From assembly GCF_014644435.1 (NCBI RefSeq), contig NZ_BMKR01000029.1, forward strand, positions 1 to 64,000: a DNA stretch of 64,000 nucleotides, given 5' to 3'. A program made the position numbers and the translations under genes. Positions within the stretch are counted from its first letter, which is position 1. The number at the start of each line of letters is the position of its first letter. This DNA comes from Paenibacillus albidus. Lineage in GTDB: Bacteria > Bacillota > Bacilli > Paenibacillales > Paenibacillaceae. Positions 62,930 through 64,000 of this stretch are shown one piece after another. Below the pieces are notes generated by a model that was not told where the DNA came from, searched no databases, and saw nothing but the letters and a program-made list of their open reading frames with translations.

Positions 62930-63103
62930 ACCGATTAGACATATAACTAATCGATTCTTTTCCTCGTTAATTCATTAAGCGAACGGGCAGAATAACGCAA
63001 CGAACAGAAGATGCCTGCGTCTAATAGCTGACCGGAAAATATATGGGATGTCTGGAATTATATAGATGAAAGCATCATTTTTCACATAAGAAAATGCATA
63101 TGA
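62930..63103. other. Intergenic, nothing recognised
   Basis: Between the repeat arm and the HIT remnant I see no gene or signal. Confidence 0.5.
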
Positions 63104-63268
63104 ATGTTATGGCGGCAACATAATGAGCCTGCTGGCAATCAAGACGTGTGGCATTATCATCTCCATGTTTACCCTAGATATGTGAATGATCAACTTTATC
63201 TGTCGCAGGGTTCTGAGTCCGATCCAGATGAATACTCTTTCTATGCTGATAAGTTGCGTTTTGGATAA
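63104..63268 (+). pseudogene. HIT-family (histidine triad) protein remnant
   Basis: The frame reads QHNEPAGNQDVWHYHLHVYP then RYVNDQLYLSQGSESD and ends at 63268. HYHLHV is the histidine triad, and the NEPAG-Q-V-H context is that of diadenosine-type HIT hydrolases. The first 60-70 residues are missing and no ribosome site is near the ATG at 63104. Confidence 0.75.
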
Positions 63269-63336
63269 TGGAGAATATTAGGTCTAGGAAGAGCGAACGA
63301 TAACCCTAGTAGGAAATGAAGCCTAGATATAAAATT

Positions 63337-63382
63337 CGGCGACCTTTTCCCGGAGTTCAATCAGAGGATAGGTCGCCGTTTT
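63337..63382. terminator. Terminator of the GNAT gene / bidirectional hairpin
   Basis: 9-bp stem CGGCGACCT / AGGTCGCCG (63337-63345 with 63370-63378), then TTTTA on the + side. The AAAATT on the other side serves the minus-strand gene ending at 63423. Confidence 0.75.
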
Positions 63383-63422
63383 ATGGAATGGTCCCAAGTT
63401 GTTGTTCAATGTGATCAAATGA

Positions 63423-63971
63423 TCATTTCTGATCTCCCCGTTGCGCGAGCCATTCTTTTTTCAGTAATGCATATTGAAACGTATTTTCGTATTTAGGAGT
63501 TCCGTCTTCATGTTTGGTAAAGGAAATAAACTCTTTGAATAGGCCTTCCTGGCGCATGCCTAATTTCTCACACAGCTTCTGTGACCGGAAGTTATCATCC
63601 TCGACATAGGCGTACAGTCTTCGGGCTTCTTGTTGCATATAGAGATACTCCACGAAGGCGTTCGCGCTCTCACTTGCGTAGCCTTTCCCTTCATATCTGG
63701 CATTAAAATTCCACCCGATACTATAGGTATCCGGTTCTTCCTTCATATTGAACAGCTCTCCAATAAGCTCGTTGCTCTCTTTCAGACAGACCGCGATATA
63801 CTCGTCTCCAGTGCTGCGTTTCTCAATCTCTTTTACAGCGTCCTCCAATGTCGAGACTTTATGATCCAGAAAGCAGTTCACTCTCGGATTGGCGGTGTAC
63901 TCGAATAATTCTGGTGCGTCAGTTGTGACAAAATTTCTTAATATCAATCGGTTCGTTTCAAGTGTTTGCAT
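63423..63971 (-). CDS. GNAT-family N-acetyltransferase (RimJ/RimL-like)
   Basis: 182 residues. ETNRLILRNFVTTDAPELFEY is the standard opening, IGWNFNARYEGKGYASESAN holds the acetyl-CoA pyrophosphate loop (R-x-x-G-x-G/A-like: RYEGKGYA), and DNFRSQKLCEKLGMRQEG is motif B. It transfers acetyl from acetyl-CoA to an amine, perhaps a protein N-terminus or a small molecule; substrate unknown. The ribosome site AGGAGAATATT precedes the ATG. Confidence 0.92.
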   Translation of the reverse strand: MQTLETNRLILRNFVTTDAPELFEYTANPRVNCFLDHKVSTLEDAVKEIEKRSTGDEYIAVCLKESNELIGELFNMKEEPDTYSIGWNFNARYEGKGYASESANAFVEYLYMQQEARRLYAYVEDDNFRSQKLCEKLGMRQEGLFKEFISFTKHEDGTPKYENTFQYALLKKEWLAQRGDQK

Positions 63972-64000
63972 GAGTAATATTCTCCTTTTTTTGTTACCCA

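Overview
The window looks like a chromosome segment of a Paenibacillus-type member of the Bacillales. The reasons are strong AGGAGG-type ribosome binding sites, sigma-A promoters, a YesM/YesN two-component pair beside a lipoprotein-dependent sugar ABC transporter, paired family 65 glycoside phosphorylases, and a BirA-controlled BioY/Ecf module. No rRNA, tRNA or CRISPR was seen. Coding density is normal at 1-12 kb, 14-27 kb, 30-36 kb and 53-63 kb. Between them lie decayed stretches rich in gene remnants and in one dispersed inverted repeat.

Region by region: (1) 0.1-2.6 kb, LacI-type regulator and divergent family 4 glycosidase with a palindromic operator. (2) 2.7-12.3 kb, a thiol and electrophile defence block: ArsR-rhodanese regulator, thioredoxin reductase, thioredoxin, nitroreductase, Old Yellow Enzyme, double AhpD-like protein, FrnE/DsbA-like protein, two OsmC proteins, a lipoyl-domain dihydrolipoamide dehydrogenase and a MarR regulator. 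(3) 14.4-27.9 kb, sugar uptake and phosphorolysis: YesN/YesM, solute-binding lipoprotein, two permeases, two GH65 proteins (the first 5'-truncated), beta-phosphoglucomutase, and remnants of RbsB, LacI, AraC and a beta-helix enzyme. (4) 28.3-36.1 kb, an NPD-family flavoprotein, a Tn7-like TnsA relic, and an IclR-controlled nitrile island: alpha/beta hydrolase, nitrilase, two small NHLP-leader-like proteins, RidA and an FAD monooxygenase. (5) 36-53 kb, a decayed zone with remnants of LacI, OppD/F, a DMT permease, a partly inverted methyltransferase, MCP, copper-amine-oxidase-like domain, Gfo/Idh, flavodoxin, DUF4405 and SDR. Intact genes among them are an NmrA/HxlR pair, MFS exporter, TetR/nitroreductase pair, a second TetR with a set of matching operators, DUF3737, PatB and an Old Yellow Enzyme. 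(6) 53.6-62.9 kb, a BirA-controlled island: birA divergent from bioY, acyl-CoA ligase, thiolase, two hotdog (MaoC-like) subunits, ketoreductase, EcfA1, EcfA2, EcfT and a FabK/NPD-like flavoprotein. (7) A HIT-protein remnant and a GNAT acetyltransferase close the window.

The most interesting system is (6). Besides a complete ECF biotin transporter it carries ligase, thiolase, ketoreductase, dehydratase and possibly enoyl reductase. That is enough in principle for one reductive two-carbon elongation, for example glutaryl-CoA to pimeloyl-CoA, the biotin precursor. The nitrilase/NHLP island and the dispersed terminator-bearing inverted repeat are next in interest. Many frameshifts sit near homopolymers, so some pseudogene calls could be sequencing errors.
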